From Clostridium sardiniense (GTDB lineage Bacteria; Bacillota; Clostridia; Clostridiales; Clostridiaceae): 64,000 bases of DNA. The notes below the pieces were generated by a model. The model searched no databases. It was not told the origin of the DNA and was given only the letters and a program-made list of their open reading frames with translations. Both the position numbers and the translations under genes were made by a program. How positions within the stretch are numbered: the stretch's first letter is position 1; the number at the start of each line of letters is the position of its first letter. The stretch covers positions 1-64,000 of the forward strand of contig NZ_JAFBDA010000007.1 of the NCBI RefSeq assembly GCF_016907995.1, given 5' to 3'. Shown here in pieces: positions 1-9,129 of the stretch.

Positions 1-882
1 ATCATATTTTAATATAAAATGTTCTATAATTAAATTATATTTATTTTTATCTATTTCATTATTACTAAACTTAATTATATTATCTAGTATTACTATTAAA
101 TCTTCTAAAAACTCTTTTACATTATCATCATAATCGCTCCTTGCTGAATATACTTCTTTAAGTGTAATATTAATACCATTATTAATTGCAAGTAAGTTTA
201 AGCTTATATTTTCCCCATTAAAATCTATATTCCCTTTGACTTTACCTAAATAAATTTCTTTGCTTATTTTCTTTAATAACTTCTTATTTGATTTATAAAT
301 TTCTTCATCATAATTACCATTAAGAATATGTTGGATCTCTGATATATTTAACTTTATTGAATTTTCAATTGAATCATTTAATATATCATTTGATATATTT
401 CTCTTTGATAACATATATAAAACAAATACTATGTATACACTCCCTATTATTGAAGCTACGATTCTTAATTTCAATTCTGAAAATGTTACCTTAAAAGTTT
501 CTGCATATACAAAATAATATACAACTGGAAAATATAATGATGCTTTATATTTTGATGTAAGTGTATATGCAATACAAAATATACTTATAAAATTTATAAC
601 TATCCCATAGTAAGTATACTTAAATGCAATATATGGAATTATAGTTATTAATATAAATAATATCGAAATTATAATTAATCTTTTAAAAGGCTGTTTTGTA
701 AAGTCAGTACTTTTTAAATAAACTATACTTAATATAAATGGAATACTAAAAATTACACTTTTTATTCCAAAAAACTTTCCAAAGATTATCATAAGTCCAA
801 ATCCAATAATAATTAATTGAATAATCTTTTTAGGCGTAAATCCTATTTTCATAAAGAACCCATTAATCTTACTATCTTTCAT
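1..882 (-). CDS. Integral membrane protein, FUSC-like (3' end outside window)
   Basis: The frame is open from an ATG at 882 to the window edge, so the C-terminus is missing (at least 294 residues). A good ribosome binding site (GGAAGG) lies just upstream of the ATG. The first ~150 residues are very hydrophobic, with about six predicted membrane segments beginning near residue 20; the rest is a charged, mostly helical cytoplasmic part rich in Asn, Lys and Ile. This layout, an N-terminal six-helix half followed by a soluble helical region, resembles the FUSC/aromatic-acid-exporter membrane family, but I see no diagnostic motif. The family call is inference; the protein could be another membrane family. 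It is separated from fbp by a terminator. Confidence 0.5.
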   Translation of the reverse strand, partial: MKDSKINGFFMKIGFTPKKIIQLIIIGFGLMIIFGKFFGIKSVIFSIPFILSIVYLKSTDFTKQPFKRLIIISILFILITIIPYIAFKYTYYGIVINFISIFCIAYTLTSKYKASLYFPVVYYFVYAETFKVTFSELKLRIVASIIGSVYIVFVLYMLSKRNISNDILNDSIENSIKLNISEIQHILNGNYDEEIYKSNKKLLKKISKEIYLGKVKGNIDFNGENISLNLLAINNGINITLKEVYSARSDYDDNVKEFLEDLIVILDNIIKFSNNEIDKNKYNLIIEHFILKYD

Positions 883-1008
883 CCTTCTTCCTTCCTATAC
901 AAATAAATAATAATTTTAGTATATACCAATTAATTTACTATTTTATTAATGTTATGTAACTTAATTTCTACATATATATAATTCCTTAAAATATAGAAAT
1001 TATATAAT

Positions 1009-1035
1009 AAAAGCACCAGAAACTCTGGTGCTTTT
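1009..1035 (-). terminator. Intrinsic terminator of fbp
   Basis: A perfect 12-bp stem (arms 1009-1020 and 1024-1035, 3-nt loop) lies directly after the fbp stop codon. On the minus strand it ends in a U-rich run. Confidence 0.85.
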
Positions 1036-1036
1036 A

Positions 1037-3016
1037 TTATCTACTTTCATTTATATATCCTTTTCTATATGCTTCTAATAATAATTTCAAATCTTTAATT
1101 TGGTTTTTAAGTTCTGCTCCAACATCCGTGTCTCCAACTGTCTTTCTTTCAAGTTTTCTCTCAACAACAATACTTGTAGATAATATATCTTTTTCCTCAA
1201 CAATTGCATTTTCAATTGATTCAAAAGGTTGGTGTGATACAAGTTGTAGTCCATAAGAATTGTATATAAGAGTATATCCAGCTATTCCAGTATCTCTTCT
1301 ATATGCCTTTGCAAAACCTCCGTCAATAACTAATATTTTTCCCCCACATTTAATAGGACTTTCTCCATACTTTTTCTTTACCGGAACATGTCCATTTATT
1401 ATTTTAGATTCTTGAGGATCTAACCCAAACTCTTCCAATATCCTACGACACATGTCTTCACTTTCTCTAAGTTCATAATATGGATTTTTCTTCTCTTTAT
1501 GAGTATTTTTATCTTCTATAAAATATCTCTCAAATGTAGTCATTTCTTCTTTACCGAATAATGAAGATGCAGATCCTGTCCATAAATACCACATTATATC
1601 CATTCCATATTTTTTCTCCGGAGTATCAGGCTTGTTAAAGTAACCTTCCCTAGCTAAAACTTCAAATTTTTCTAAAAGAGCTTTACCTCTATATTCTATT
1701 CCATGTATATTAATACTTTTAAATGAACCATCATCATTTAAAGGTATGCATCCATGTATTAATAAATTAGAATTATACTTTAAATAGATACTCCCCTTTG
1801 CAAAAAGGAATGATATATGCCTTTGTAGTTTTTCACTATTTAAAAATGAAAGCTTTAATTTATCTATAAGCCTCTCTTCTTCCTCTGTAAGCTTAAATGG
1901 ATTCTTAGGATCTATAGTTGGAAAGTTTTTATCCTTTAGTGGATATATCTTACCTTTTAAATCTATTGTTCCTTCATTGTAATTTATCTTGTCCAAAAGC
2001 ATTCTATGTTCTAAATCAAATTCTGGTCTTCTCTTTATTATTTTTTCTTCTAACTTAAACTGTATAATTGTTATAGCCTTATGCATCTTAGCTATTAACT
2101 CAATCTCAAATTTTCCATATCTATTCTTATCATTTATTTTAGGAATAAATTCTTTGCAAGGGTCATCTTTATAATTACTTAATGCAAAAGTTGCAAGTGG
2201 TATAAGATTTATACCATATATATCTTCTATTGTATCTAGATTTCCATACCTAGTAGCTATTCTTATAACATTTGCTATACATGTTTTTACACCAGCTGCC
2301 GCCCCCATCCAAAGCATATCATGATTTCCCCACTGTATATCTAGGGAATGATACTCCATAAGAGTGTCCATTATTATATCTGCTCTTGGGCCTCTATCAT
2401 ATATATCGCCTAATATATGTAATCTATCAACAACTAATCTTTGAATAACATTAGATAAAGATATTATAAATTCTCTTGCTCTCCCTATATCTATAATTGT
2501 ACTTATTATTCCATCATAATACTCTTGTTTATCTACTCCATAAAACTCTTCATGTAATAACTCTTCTATTACATAATTAAAGTCTTTAGGCAATGCCTTC
2601 CTAACTTTAGACCTTGTATATTTAGATGATACATTTCTGCAAAGATCTATTAATCTATATAAATTAATTTTATACCAATCATCTATGTTTTCTTCCTCTT
2701 TAAGTACTATATCTAGCTTCTGTTCTGGATAATATACAAGGGTAGCTAGACTCTTTTTCTCGCTATCCATTAATGAATTTCCAAATACACTTTCTATTTT
2801 TCTTTTTACTACTCCCGATCCATTTTTTAACACATGTACAAAAGGCTCATATTCTCCATGTAAATCTGTTAAGAAATGTTCAGTTCCTTTTGGTAAATTT
2901 AATATGGCATTTAAATTTATAATTTCTGTTGACGCCTCTGCTATAGTTGGATATTGTTTCGCAAGAAGCTTTAAATATTTTAATTTGTTTATGATATCTT
3001 CATCATAATTCTTCAT
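1037..3016 (-). CDS. fbp: Fructose-1,6-bisphosphatase class 3
   Basis: This 659-residue protein matches the long Firmicutes-type (class 3) fructose-1,6-bisphosphatase, the gluconeogenic enzyme releasing phosphate from fructose-1,6-bisphosphate; the Bacillus enzyme is about 670 residues. Metallophosphoesterase motifs are visible: DLHGE at 51-55, GDIYDRGP at 203-210 and GNHD at 230-233, followed further on by NGHVP and a conserved GGK...DGG segment. These supply the metal ligands. The start has a GGGGG ribosome site a few bases upstream. The gene is monocistronic, with its own promoter and a terminator at 1009-1035. Identification is by motif and length; I am confident. Confidence 0.95.
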   Translation of the reverse strand: MKNYDEDIINKLKYLKLLAKQYPTIAEASTEIINLNAILNLPKGTEHFLTDLHGEYEPFVHVLKNGSGVVKRKIESVFGNSLMDSEKKSLATLVYYPEQKLDIVLKEEENIDDWYKINLYRLIDLCRNVSSKYTRSKVRKALPKDFNYVIEELLHEEFYGVDKQEYYDGIISTIIDIGRAREFIISLSNVIQRLVVDRLHILGDIYDRGPRADIIMDTLMEYHSLDIQWGNHDMLWMGAAAGVKTCIANVIRIATRYGNLDTIEDIYGINLIPLATFALSNYKDDPCKEFIPKINDKNRYGKFEIELIAKMHKAITIIQFKLEEKIIKRRPEFDLEHRMLLDKINYNEGTIDLKGKIYPLKDKNFPTIDPKNPFKLTEEEERLIDKLKLSFLNSEKLQRHISFLFAKGSIYLKYNSNLLIHGCIPLNDDGSFKSINIHGIEYRGKALLEKFEVLAREGYFNKPDTPEKKYGMDIMWYLWTGSASSLFGKEEMTTFERYFIEDKNTHKEKKNPYYELRESEDMCRRILEEFGLDPQESKIINGHVPVKKKYGESPIKCGGKILVIDGGFAKAYRRDTGIAGYTLIYNSYGLQLVSHQPFESIENAIVEEKDILSTSIVVERKLERKTVGDTDVGAELKNQIKDLKLLLEAYRKGYINESR

Positions 3017-3065
3017 TAGTACCCCCTATGAAAATCAATGACTCTCTTTGAAATCGTTTTAGATA

Positions 3066-3094
3066 ATTATATATCAAATTTTTTATAACATCAA
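3066..3094 (-). promoter_or_regulatory. Sigma-A promoter for fbp
   Basis: On the minus strand TTGATG (3094-3089) and TATAAT (3071-3066) are separated by 17 bases, about 50 bp upstream of the fbp ATG. In the remaining gap to the ferritin gene (3095-3310) I see nothing beyond AT-rich sequence. Confidence 0.7.
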
Positions 3095-3312
3095 TAATTA
3101 TCAGCTAACAACTACCTACTTCTATTTACTAATATCTTATTAAAATCAATGATTTAATCCGTTTTATTTTAAATAAATCCTATATAAATACTAATATTAA
3201 AATTATTAAGCATACTAATGATGGTAATATAAGTGAAGTAACTTTATAGTATTAAAAAAATATATCTATATAAAATTTCTTAATTTATTCTTATATGTAT
3301 AATAATCATAAT

Positions 3313-3341
3313 TTGATAATTTGTAGCATAAGAGGTAAAAT
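3313..3341 (+). promoter_or_regulatory. Sigma-A promoter for ferritin
   Basis: TTGATA (3313-3318) and TAAAAT (3336-3341) are spaced by 17 bases, giving a leader of roughly 45 nt before the ferritin ATG. I see no convincing Fur or PerR box overlapping it. Confidence 0.65.
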
Positions 3342-3392
3342 ATTTATATTAACATATAAATAAAAATCATATTTACTAAAGGAGAGATAATA

Positions 3393-3905
3393 ATGTTAAG
3401 TGAAAATTTACTAAAGCATCTTAATGAACAAGTTAACTTTGAATTTTATTCATCTTACGTTTATTTATCAATGGCAGCATATGCTGAATCTGTTGATTTA
3501 AGTGGGTTTGCTAACTTTTTCAGAGTTCAAGCACAAGAAGAATTAGCTCATGCAATGAAGTTCTATGATTACATATTCCAAAAGAATGGAAATGTTACTC
3601 TAGATACTATTCCAAAACCTGAAATGAATTTTGAAAGTATAATTGATGTATTCCAAAAAGGATATAACCACGAGCAACTAGTTACAAGTAAGATATATAA
3701 ACTTGCAGATATAGCTAGTGAAGAAAGAGAACATGCAACAATGAGTTTACTTAACTGGTTTATTGATGAACAAGTTGAAGAAGAAAACAGCTTCAATTCT
3801 TTACTAAAAAGAGTTAGAAGATCAGAAGGAAATCCAGCAGCTATCTATATGATGGATGATGAACTTGCAACAAGAGTATTTACTCCACCAGCTCCAAGAG
3901 CTTAA
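3393..3905 (+). CDS. ftnA: Non-heme ferritin
   Basis: This is a 170-residue ferritin that oxidises Fe(II) and stores iron inside a 24-subunit cytosolic shell. The four-helix bundle begins immediately. Ferroxidase-site residues are visible: Glu17, Glu50 and His53, then the SEEREHA segment near residue 110 and the acidic DEQVEEE segment near 130. The length fits bacterial ferritin (Ftn) rather than heme-binding bacterioferritin or the Dps mini-ferritins. A strong AGGAGAG ribosome site precedes the ATG, and a promoter and terminator bracket the gene as a single transcription unit. With OhrR/GPx just downstream it sits in an oxidative-stress neighbourhood. Confidence 0.95.
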   Translation: MLSENLLKHLNEQVNFEFYSSYVYLSMAAYAESVDLSGFANFFRVQAQEELAHAMKFYDYIFQKNGNVTLDTIPKPEMNFESIIDVFQKGYNHEQLVTSKIYKLADIASEEREHATMSLLNWFIDEQVEEENSFNSLLKRVRRSEGNPAAIYMMDDELATRVFTPPAPRA

Positions 3906-3907
3906 AT

Positions 3908-3955
3908 AAAAAGTCAGTAATTATTATAAGTACCATAATAATTACTGACTTTTTT
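3908..3955. terminator. Bidirectional terminator between ferritin and DUF488 gene
   Basis: A perfect 20-bp stem (3908-3927 with 3935-3954) and 7-nt loop has T/A runs on both sides, so it can terminate both convergent genes. Confidence 0.9.
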
Positions 3956-3975
3956 ATCTATTTCTTTAATCTTCT

Positions 3976-4596
3976 CTATTTACTTTCTAAATTCTCTATT
4001 CTATATCCTATCTCTTTATTAGCCATTCTATATCCTTCTTTTATCATATCTTCATCAGTTAATCCATTACCTAACAATGAGTCTATAGTAATTTGTTCTC
4101 TATTTTTAAAGTACTTATCTAATAAATTTTGTTCTATATCTTCTTGAGATGCTATACTATAATCATCTAATATATGTTCTACATTAAAACCATATTCCCT
4201 TAAAGCCCTTCCAACCAATATACTTCTATGACATCTTATTGGGTCTTGCATAGCTCCAAGAATAGCTATCTTATATCCCTTTCTGCATCCATCTTTAAGT
4301 CTTTCTATTCCTTTTTTAAAATCATGTTCATGTATTACCTTCTCAAAATCAGCATACCCTTCATTATTATATGAAATCTTATTTAGCCTCTTAGCTGCTA
4401 ATTCTTTTGCCATATATATGTATATAAATCCTGCCTTTGTTAATGAATATCTTATAGACTCCTTATCAAATTGAACATTATATTTTGAATAAGGAGTTCC
4501 TCTTATATCAACTACACAATTAATATTAAAGTGCCTTAGCATCTCTATTAATCTATCAATACTATAATTAGAGTGTCCAATTGTAAATACATCCAC
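3976..4596 (-). CDS. DUF488 family protein
   Basis: The 206-residue protein begins with the family hallmark TIGHSN (5-10) followed by the DIRGTPYSK segment (30-38). It has the later conserved stretch MQDPIRCHR near residues 117-125 with its cysteine-histidine pair. DUF488 proteins are widespread cytosolic proteins without an established biochemical role; the CHR motif suggests a reactive or metal-binding site, which is inference. A GGGAG ribosome site sits upstream of the ATG. It is convergent with ferritin, sharing the terminator at 3908-3955, and lies downstream of ohrR, from which it is separated by another hairpin. Confidence 0.85.
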   Translation of the reverse strand: MDVFTIGHSNYSIDRLIEMLRHFNINCVVDIRGTPYSKYNVQFDKESIRYSLTKAGFIYIYMAKELAAKRLNKISYNNEGYADFEKVIHEHDFKKGIERLKDGCRKGYKIAILGAMQDPIRCHRSILVGRALREYGFNVEHILDDYSIASQEDIEQNLLDKYFKNREQITIDSLLGNGLTDEDMIKEGYRMANKEIGYRIENLESK

Positions 4597-4670
4597 ACAA
4601 TCATCTCCCTACTAAAAAATTATATTTTATATAAACTATTATAACTCTACATAATAATTTATATAAAATA

Positions 4671-4706
4671 ATTAGCTAATAAATACTCTAATATTTACTA
4701 GCTAAT
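4671..4706 (-). terminator. Likely terminator of ohrR
   Basis: A 15-bp stem (4671-4685 with 4692-4706; one G-U pair in the minus-strand RNA) is followed by a U-rich stretch on the minus strand. Confidence 0.6.
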
Positions 4707-4738
4707 ATAACACTATACTATATTTATTAAAAATTTTA

Positions 4739-5173
4739 TTATTTTTTCAATACATTTAATAACTCATCTAAGTTAGCTTTTAGTTCGTTAGCCTTTTCTA
4801 TACTCATATTTACTTTACAAAAGACCTGCTCTGGGACATCAATAATTTCTTCTTTCAACTCTTTTCCTTCTTTTGTCAGTTCTGCTATAACAACTCTATC
4901 ATCTTTAGAATCTCTATATCTTGTAATTAACCCCATTGATTCTAGTTTCTTAAGTAATGGTGTAAGAGTTCCTGAATCTAGATGCAATCTTTTACCTATA
5001 CCTTTTACTGTTGACTTCTCTTCTTCCCATAATACAAGCATTGTTATATATTGAGTGTATGTAAGATTATATTTATCAAGCACTGGCTTATATAATTTTA
5101 TTATTTCTCTTGATGCTGCATATAAAGAAAAACATATTTGATTATCTAATTTAATACAATTATCTTTATTCAT
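4739..5173 (-). CDS. ohrR: MarR-family organic-peroxide sensor OhrR
   Basis: A 144-residue winged-helix MarR repressor. The N-terminal block around Cys14 (NQICFSLYAASRE) is the OhrR signature, in which this cysteine is oxidised by organic hydroperoxides and releases DNA; a second cysteine, Cys6, lies further upstream. The winged helix spans roughly 45-110, including the DSGTLTPLLKKLE recognition helix. It lies 100 bp downstream of the peroxidase gene on the same strand but has its own promoter. The usual target, ohr, is not in the window; the adjacent glutathione-peroxidase-like gene with its palindromic operator is the likely target. Assignment to OhrR rather than generic MarR rests on the cysteine block. 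Confidence 0.85.
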   Translation of the reverse strand: MNKDNCIKLDNQICFSLYAASREIIKLYKPVLDKYNLTYTQYITMLVLWEEEKSTVKGIGKRLHLDSGTLTPLLKKLESMGLITRYRDSKDDRVVIAELTKEGKELKEEIIDVPEQVFCKVNMSIEKANELKANLDELLNVLKK

Positions 5174-5231
5174 ATACTTCTCCCATCTTATATTTAATTA
5201 ACTTAATTTTTAAACTCAATTAATATCAATT

Positions 5232-5260
5232 ATTGTATATAGTTCACTTTTATATGTCAA
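5232..5260 (-). promoter_or_regulatory. Promoter of ohrR with partial OhrR-like dyad
   Basis: TTGACA (5260-5255) and TACAAT (5237-5232) are spaced by 17 bases on the minus strand. The -10 region overlaps a CAAT-T-ATTG core dyad (about 5222-5240) resembling half of an OhrR box, so autoregulation is plausible but unproven. Confidence 0.6.
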
Positions 5261-5273
5261 CATTATACATCTT

Positions 5274-5750
5274 TTATTTTAATAACTTCTCAATATCTTG
5301 TTTTATCTTAAGCGGTGATGTAGTTGGTGCATATCTTTTAATTACATTTCCATTAGAATCTAATAAGAACTTAGTAAAATTCCACTTTATTTCATTATTT
5401 AACATTCCTTTTGCTTCATCTTTTAAATATTTATATATAGGATGTGTATCAGGTCCTTTTACATTTATCTTTTCAAACATAGTAAATGTAACTCCATAAT
5501 TTAATTGACAAAAATTATTTATCTCAGCATTGCTTGCTGGATCTTGACTTTTAAATTGATTGCATGGAAATCCTAATACTTCTAATCCTTTTTCTTTATA
5601 TAAATTATACAACTCTTCTAACTCTTTAAATTGAGGTGTAAACCCACATTTACTTGCAGTATTTACTATTAGTACTACTTTTCCTTTGTATTTGCTCATT
5701 TCTATATCCTGTCCATTTATATCTTTGGCTAAAAATTCATAAAAATTCAT
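5274..5750 (-). CDS. bsaA: Glutathione/thioredoxin peroxidase family protein
   Basis: A 158-residue peroxidase of the GPx family, reducing hydroperoxides in the cytosol. The catalytic tetrad is visible: Cys35 (ASKCGFTPQ), Gln65 (FPCNQF), and Trp123-Asn124 (KWNFTKF). The active residue is cysteine, not selenocysteine. Cys81 (NNFCQLNYG) sits where thioredoxin-dependent members carry the resolving cysteine, so thioredoxin is the probable reductant; that is inference from the family. A GGAG ribosome site precedes the ATG. A promoter and a 28-bp palindrome lie directly upstream, and ohrR follows on the same strand, suggesting OhrR control. Confidence 0.93.
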   Translation of the reverse strand: MNFYEFLAKDINGQDIEMSKYKGKVVLIVNTASKCGFTPQFKELEELYNLYKEKGLEVLGFPCNQFKSQDPASNAEINNFCQLNYGVTFTMFEKINVKGPDTHPIYKYLKDEAKGMLNNEIKWNFTKFLLDSNGNVIKRYAPTTSPLKIKQDIEKLLK

Positions 5751-5778
5751 TCTTCATATCTCCTTATAATAATTTGCC

Positions 5779-5806
5779 TAAATTAAATTGTATACAATTT
5801 AATTTA
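5779..5806. promoter_or_regulatory. OhrR-box-like 28-bp perfect palindrome
   Basis: The palindrome contains the ATTGTATACAAT core, close to known OhrR operators built on TACAATT/AATTGTA halves. It begins right at the predicted transcription start of the peroxidase gene, an ideal repression position. Confidence 0.75.
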
Positions 5807-5814
5807 TTAAAACT

Positions 5815-5843
5815 ATAATATATTCTATTATTATTTTTGTCAA
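5815..5843 (-). promoter_or_regulatory. Sigma-A promoter of the GPx gene
   Basis: TTGACA (5843-5838) and TATTAT (5820-5815) are spaced by 17 bases on the minus strand; the predicted start falls at the upstream edge of the 28-bp palindrome. Confidence 0.7.
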
Positions 5844-5910
5844 GTTTTTTTATACTATAATATTTTAAATTTTTACACATAATAATCTATATAGAAGGGA
5901 GGTTATATAT

Positions 5911-6480
5911 ATGAAAAATAATTCTAAAATAGCAATTATAGTTATTGCTATTGTTATTCTTTTAGGCGTGTTTGTAGTAAGTGGCTATAATAGCTTAGTT
6001 TCATTAGAACAAAATGTAAATACTGCTCAATCAAATATTGATACACAACTTCAAAGGAGATCTGATCTTATACCTAATTTGGTTAACACGGTAAAAGGAT
6101 ATGCTACTCAAGAAAAAGATATATTTACTGATATAGCTAATGCAAGAAGTAAGCTAGCTGGTGCATCAACTGTTACTGATAAAGCTAATGCTGATAGTGA
6201 CCTTTCAAATGCACTTTCAAGATTACTAGTAGTTGTTGAGAGGTACCCAGATTTAAAATCAAATCAAAACTTTAGAGATTTATCAGTTCAATTAGAAGGA
6301 ACAGAAAATAGAATTGCAATTGCAAGGCAAGATTATAATACTGCAGTAACTAATTACAATACAAAGAGAAGAAAATTCCCAAGTAATATAATAGCTAGTA
6401 TTTTTGGTTTTGAAGAAAAACCATTATATAAAGCAAGTACTGGTGCAGAACAAGTACCTTCAGTGGATTTTTCTAAATAA
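5911..6480 (+). CDS. lemA: LemA family membrane-anchored protein
   Basis: A 189-residue LemA-type protein: one N-terminal membrane helix (about 7-26), then a long helical domain containing the family block with QLQRRSDLIPNLVNTVKGY (about residues 47-65). LemA proteins are widespread in bacteria; the molecular role is not settled. A strong GGGAGG ribosome site sets the ATG. The downstream gene begins 2 bases after the stop codon, and lemA-TPM pairing is a recurrent arrangement, so the two probably act together in the cell envelope. Confidence 0.9.
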   Translation: MKNNSKIAIIVIAIVILLGVFVVSGYNSLVSLEQNVNTAQSNIDTQLQRRSDLIPNLVNTVKGYATQEKDIFTDIANARSKLAGASTVTDKANADSDLSNALSRLLVVVERYPDLKSNQNFRDLSVQLEGTENRIAIARQDYNTAVTNYNTKRRKFPSNIIASIFGFEEKPLYKASTGAEQVPSVDFSK

Positions 6481-6482
6481 TT

Positions 6483-7283
6483 ATGAGAATTAAAAATAAT
6501 GCTTTTAAAATCTTATTTTCTTCTCTTTTTTTATTAATATTATTTTTATCATTAGATGCATTTACCGCAAATGCATCTAATGATATTCCATCTCCAACTT
6601 CTTATAAATACATTAATGATTATACAAATACAATAGATATTACTAAAATTAAAAGTATTGTCTCCATCGGTAAGGAACTTGAAGATAAAACTGGAGCTCA
6701 AGCAGTTACAGTTATAATAAATTCAACTAATGGAGTTCCAATTGAAGATTATGCTATCAATTTATTTAGAACTTGGGGAATAGGTCAAAAAGGAAAAGAT
6801 AATGGCTTATTAATCCTACTCGCTATACAGGATAAAGCTTGGAGAGTTGAGGTTGGTCGTGGTCTTGAAGGTGCAATGCCTGATGTATTAAGTAATAGAG
6901 TTATGGAATCTATAGCTAAGCCTAAATTTATTGAAGGAAATTATGGAGAAGGTCTACTTGAATCTTATAGTACATTCTCTGATTATATAGCAAAGGAATA
7001 TAACGTTACATTAAGCAAATCTTTAAATATACAACTTCCTAGCGATGAAAAAGATTTTTCAGGCTATGGTGTTATTGGCATTGGTGGTATATTCTTGGTA
7101 CTCATCTTGTTAGATGCAATATTTAATAGAGGTAGAGTCTTTTCTACAATACTTAAAATTATTTTTTGGAGTAATATTGGTCGTAGAAATGGTCCTGGTG
7201 GATTTGGTGGTGGGTCCGGTGGTGGATTCGGCGGATTTGGTGGCGGTTCTTCTGGTGGTGGCGGTTCTTCTGGCGGGTGGTAA
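6483..7283 (+). CDS. TPM-domain (YgcG-like) envelope protein with Gly-rich tail
   Basis: This 266-residue protein has an N-terminal signal segment (about 8-31), an extracytoplasmic TPM domain (about 38-175, with GIGQKGKDNGLLILLA and VEVGRGLEGAMPD blocks typical of the family), a membrane helix (about 196-214) and a C-terminal tail made almost entirely of Gly and Ser ending in Trp. There is no clear ribosome site of its own; with only 2 bases between the lemA stop and its ATG, translational coupling is likely. The family includes phosphatase-like proteins in plants, but the bacterial role is not established. Confidence 0.88.
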   Translation: MRIKNNAFKILFSSLFLLILFLSLDAFTANASNDIPSPTSYKYINDYTNTIDITKIKSIVSIGKELEDKTGAQAVTVIINSTNGVPIEDYAINLFRTWGIGQKGKDNGLLILLAIQDKAWRVEVGRGLEGAMPDVLSNRVMESIAKPKFIEGNYGEGLLESYSTFSDYIAKEYNVTLSKSLNIQLPSDEKDFSGYGVIGIGGIFLVLILLDAIFNRGRVFSTILKIIFWSNIGRRNGPGGFGGGSGGGFGGFGGGSSGGGGSSGGW

Positions 7284-7312
7284 ATAATATTAATTTTTAA
7301 TATACTAATTGA

Positions 7313-7342
7313 AAGAGAGCACACTAGCTAGTATGCTCTCTT
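7313..7342. terminator. Hairpin between TPM gene and collagen-like gene
   Basis: A 9-bp stem (7313-7321 with 7334-7342), with further pairing inside, lies between the two convergent genes. The T run after it is weak. Confidence 0.6.
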
Positions 7343-7381
7343 AATTTCACTATGATAATTATCTAATACATCTATAGCTTG

Positions 7382-8794
7382 TTAACTTAATCTTTGAATA
7401 AGAATAGATGCATTAACGTTGACTTCTGATCCACCTGCCAAAACTTGTAGGTTGATATCACCTACAAAGCTAGTATGATTTCTTAAAGTTAAAACATCTC
7501 CAGCAGCTGCTGAAATTATAACCATACCTGGATTAGGTTGTGTTCCAGCTTGTGAGCCATAAATAGCTCCAGGAACTACATTATTATTTTGGAATAGTGT
7601 AAATTGATTTGGTTGAACTCCTAATACATTAACCCATATTGCATAATTTCCTGCTGAACCTAAAGTAATTGTATTACCTCCAGCTACATGAGTAATAGCA
7701 CCTACAATTACTCCATTATTACTAAATACTACATTTTCTCCTAATGATACAGTTTGTGCTCCTAAATTATAGATATATGCATATTCTAATGCAATAGATC
7801 CTGTCGCTCCAGTTGGTCCTGTTGGTCCTGTTGGTCCTGTTGCGCCTGTTGCTCCTGTTGGTCCTGTTGCGCCTGTTGCTCCTGTTGGTCCTGTTACTCC
7901 TGTTGCTCCAGTTGCGCCTGTTGGTCCTGTTACTCCTGTTGGTCCTATTGGTCCTGTTGCGCCTGTTGGTCCTGTTACTCCTGTTGGTCCTGTTGCGCCT
8001 GTTACTCCTGTTGCTCCTGTTACTCCTGTTGGTCCTGTTACTCCTATTGGTCCTGTTGCTCCAGTTGCTCCTGTTACTCCTGTTGCACCTGTTGGTCCTG
8101 TTGGTCCTGTTACTCCCGTTGCTCCTGTTACTCCTGTTGGCCCTATTGGTCCTGTTGCTCCAGTTGCTCCTGTTACTCCTGTTGGTCCTGTTGGTCCTGT
8201 TGGTCCTGTTGGTCCTATTGGTCCTTGTGGTCCTATTGGTCCTTGTGCTCCAGTTGCTCCTGTTACTCCTGTTGGTCCTGTTACTCCCGTTGCTCCTGTT
8301 ACTCCTGTTGGCCCTATTGGTCCTGTTGCTCCTGTTGCACCTGTTGGTCCTGTTGGTCCTGTTGGTCCTGTTGGTCCTATCAATCCTGTTGGTCCTGTTG
8401 GCCCTGTTGGTCCTGTTGCTCCTATTGGTCCTTGTGGTCCTATTGGTCCTTGTGGTCCTACTGCTCCGGTTGGTCCGGTTGCTCCTGTTGGTCCTGCCGG
8501 TCCTGTTGCTCCTGCTGGCCCTGTTGCTCCTGTTGGCCCTGTTGCTCCTGTTGCCCCTGTTGCTCCGGTTGCTCCTGTTGGTCCGGTTCGTCCTGTTCGT
8601 CCTGTTGGTCCTGTTGGTCCGGTTGGTCCAGTTGGTCCTGTTGGTCCGGTTGGACATTTGTGCTTACAATCACAACAATTACAACAATTACAGCAACATT
8701 CATTTATTATTTTAATGCACTCATCATCATAATTAGATCTTTCAGTGCAACATCTATCTTCACTTCTTCTTCTATCTCTATTGCTATAATACAT
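7382..8794 (-). CDS. BclA-like collagen-repeat exosporium/surface protein
   Basis: The 470-residue protein has three parts. Residues 1-47 are hydrophilic with twelve cysteines. About residues 50-332 are Gly-X-Y collagen repeats (about 94 triplets, nearly all GPT, GAT, GVT or GPQ). Residues 333-470 form a beta-rich C-terminal domain resembling the trimerising BclA head (C1q-like). This is the architecture of exosporium filament glycoproteins of Bacillus and Clostridioides. The threonine-rich triplets are likely O-glycosylation sites. There is no signal peptide, as expected for a mother-cell-made spore protein; the cysteine N-terminus may anchor by disulfides. Spore location is inference. Antisense and shifted-frame open frames here are repeat artefacts. 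Confidence 0.88.
   Translation of the reverse strand: MYYSNRDRRRSEDRCCTERSNYDDECIKIINECCCNCCNCCDCKHKCPTGPTGPTGPTGPTGPTGRTGRTGPTGATGATGATGATGPTGATGPAGATGPAGPTGATGPTGAVGPQGPIGPQGPIGATGPTGPTGPTGLIGPTGPTGPTGPTGATGATGPIGPTGVTGATGVTGPTGVTGATGAQGPIGPQGPIGPTGPTGPTGPTGVTGATGATGPIGPTGVTGATGVTGPTGPTGATGVTGATGATGPIGVTGPTGVTGATGVTGATGPTGVTGPTGATGPIGPTGVTGPTGATGATGVTGPTGATGATGPTGATGATGPTGPTGPTGATGSIALEYAYIYNLGAQTVSLGENVVFSNNGVIVGAITHVAGGNTITLGSAGNYAIWVNVLGVQPNQFTLFQNNNVVPGAIYGSQAGTQPNPGMVIISAAAGDVLTLRNHTSFVGDINLQVLAGGSEVNVNASILIQRLS
7799..8647 (-). repeat. Collagen-encoding 9-bp-unit repeat tract
   Basis: About 850 bp of degenerate 9-bp units (GG/CC-rich, ACAGGA-type on the coding strand) encodes the Gly-X-Y triplets. 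It is much more GC-rich than its surroundings, and longer sub-blocks repeat, for example the segments near 8040-8100 and 8130-8170. Such a tract is expected to change length by recombination or slippage. Confidence 0.9.
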
Positions 8795-8843
8795 AATACA
8801 CTCTCCTGTAAATTTTAATATTTAATAAAGCATTCTTAACAGA

Positions 8844-8899
8844 AAAGAGTCTACTCTTTACATATTATGCATAAGCTTATAAAATGGAACCGCATTTTA
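8844..8899. other. Two dyads in the leader of the collagen-like gene
   Basis: The 335-bp gap 8795-9129 holds a 7-bp dyad (8844-8850 with 8853-8859) and another (8880-8886 with 8893-8899). On the minus strand a CATAATATG element between them resembles a sigma-K -10 (CATAnnnTA) with one mismatch. I see no sigma-A promoter. A sporulation promoter is possible but weakly supported. Confidence 0.3.
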
Positions 8900-8994
8900 T
8901 TCTTATTACCTAATGAATCTAAAATTACTTCCTTCAATCCTAAATTACTATTTATTTCTTATTAAAATTTTTTAGTATATTGTTATAATAAATT

Positions 8995-9025
8995 AAGGGA
9001 AGAGATATTAAATACCCCTTCCCTT
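8995..9025 (-). terminator. Probable terminator of the CAP-domain gene
   Basis: An 8-bp stem (8995-9002 with 9018-9025) is followed on the minus strand by a T-rich stretch, about 105 bp beyond the CAP gene stop. Confidence 0.5.
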
Positions 9026-9129
9026 ATAAATATGTATAACAAACTTACTTAGTGAATCTTTTAACTATATTCTCATATAACTTGTTATCACTTTAATATA
9101 AACTTAAATACAGATTAATTTATAATATA

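Noticed and set aside
5233-5499. Plus-strand frame opposite the GPx gene
   Set aside because: Antisense to clear catalytic motifs of the peroxidase and without a ribosome site.
7767-8818. Long open frames in shifted or antisense frames over the collagen gene (Arg/Asn/Thr, Leu/Val or Cys/Ser/Trp-only)
   Set aside because: They are produced by the 9-bp repeat being open in several frames; composition is a mechanical result of the repeat, and none has a ribosome site.
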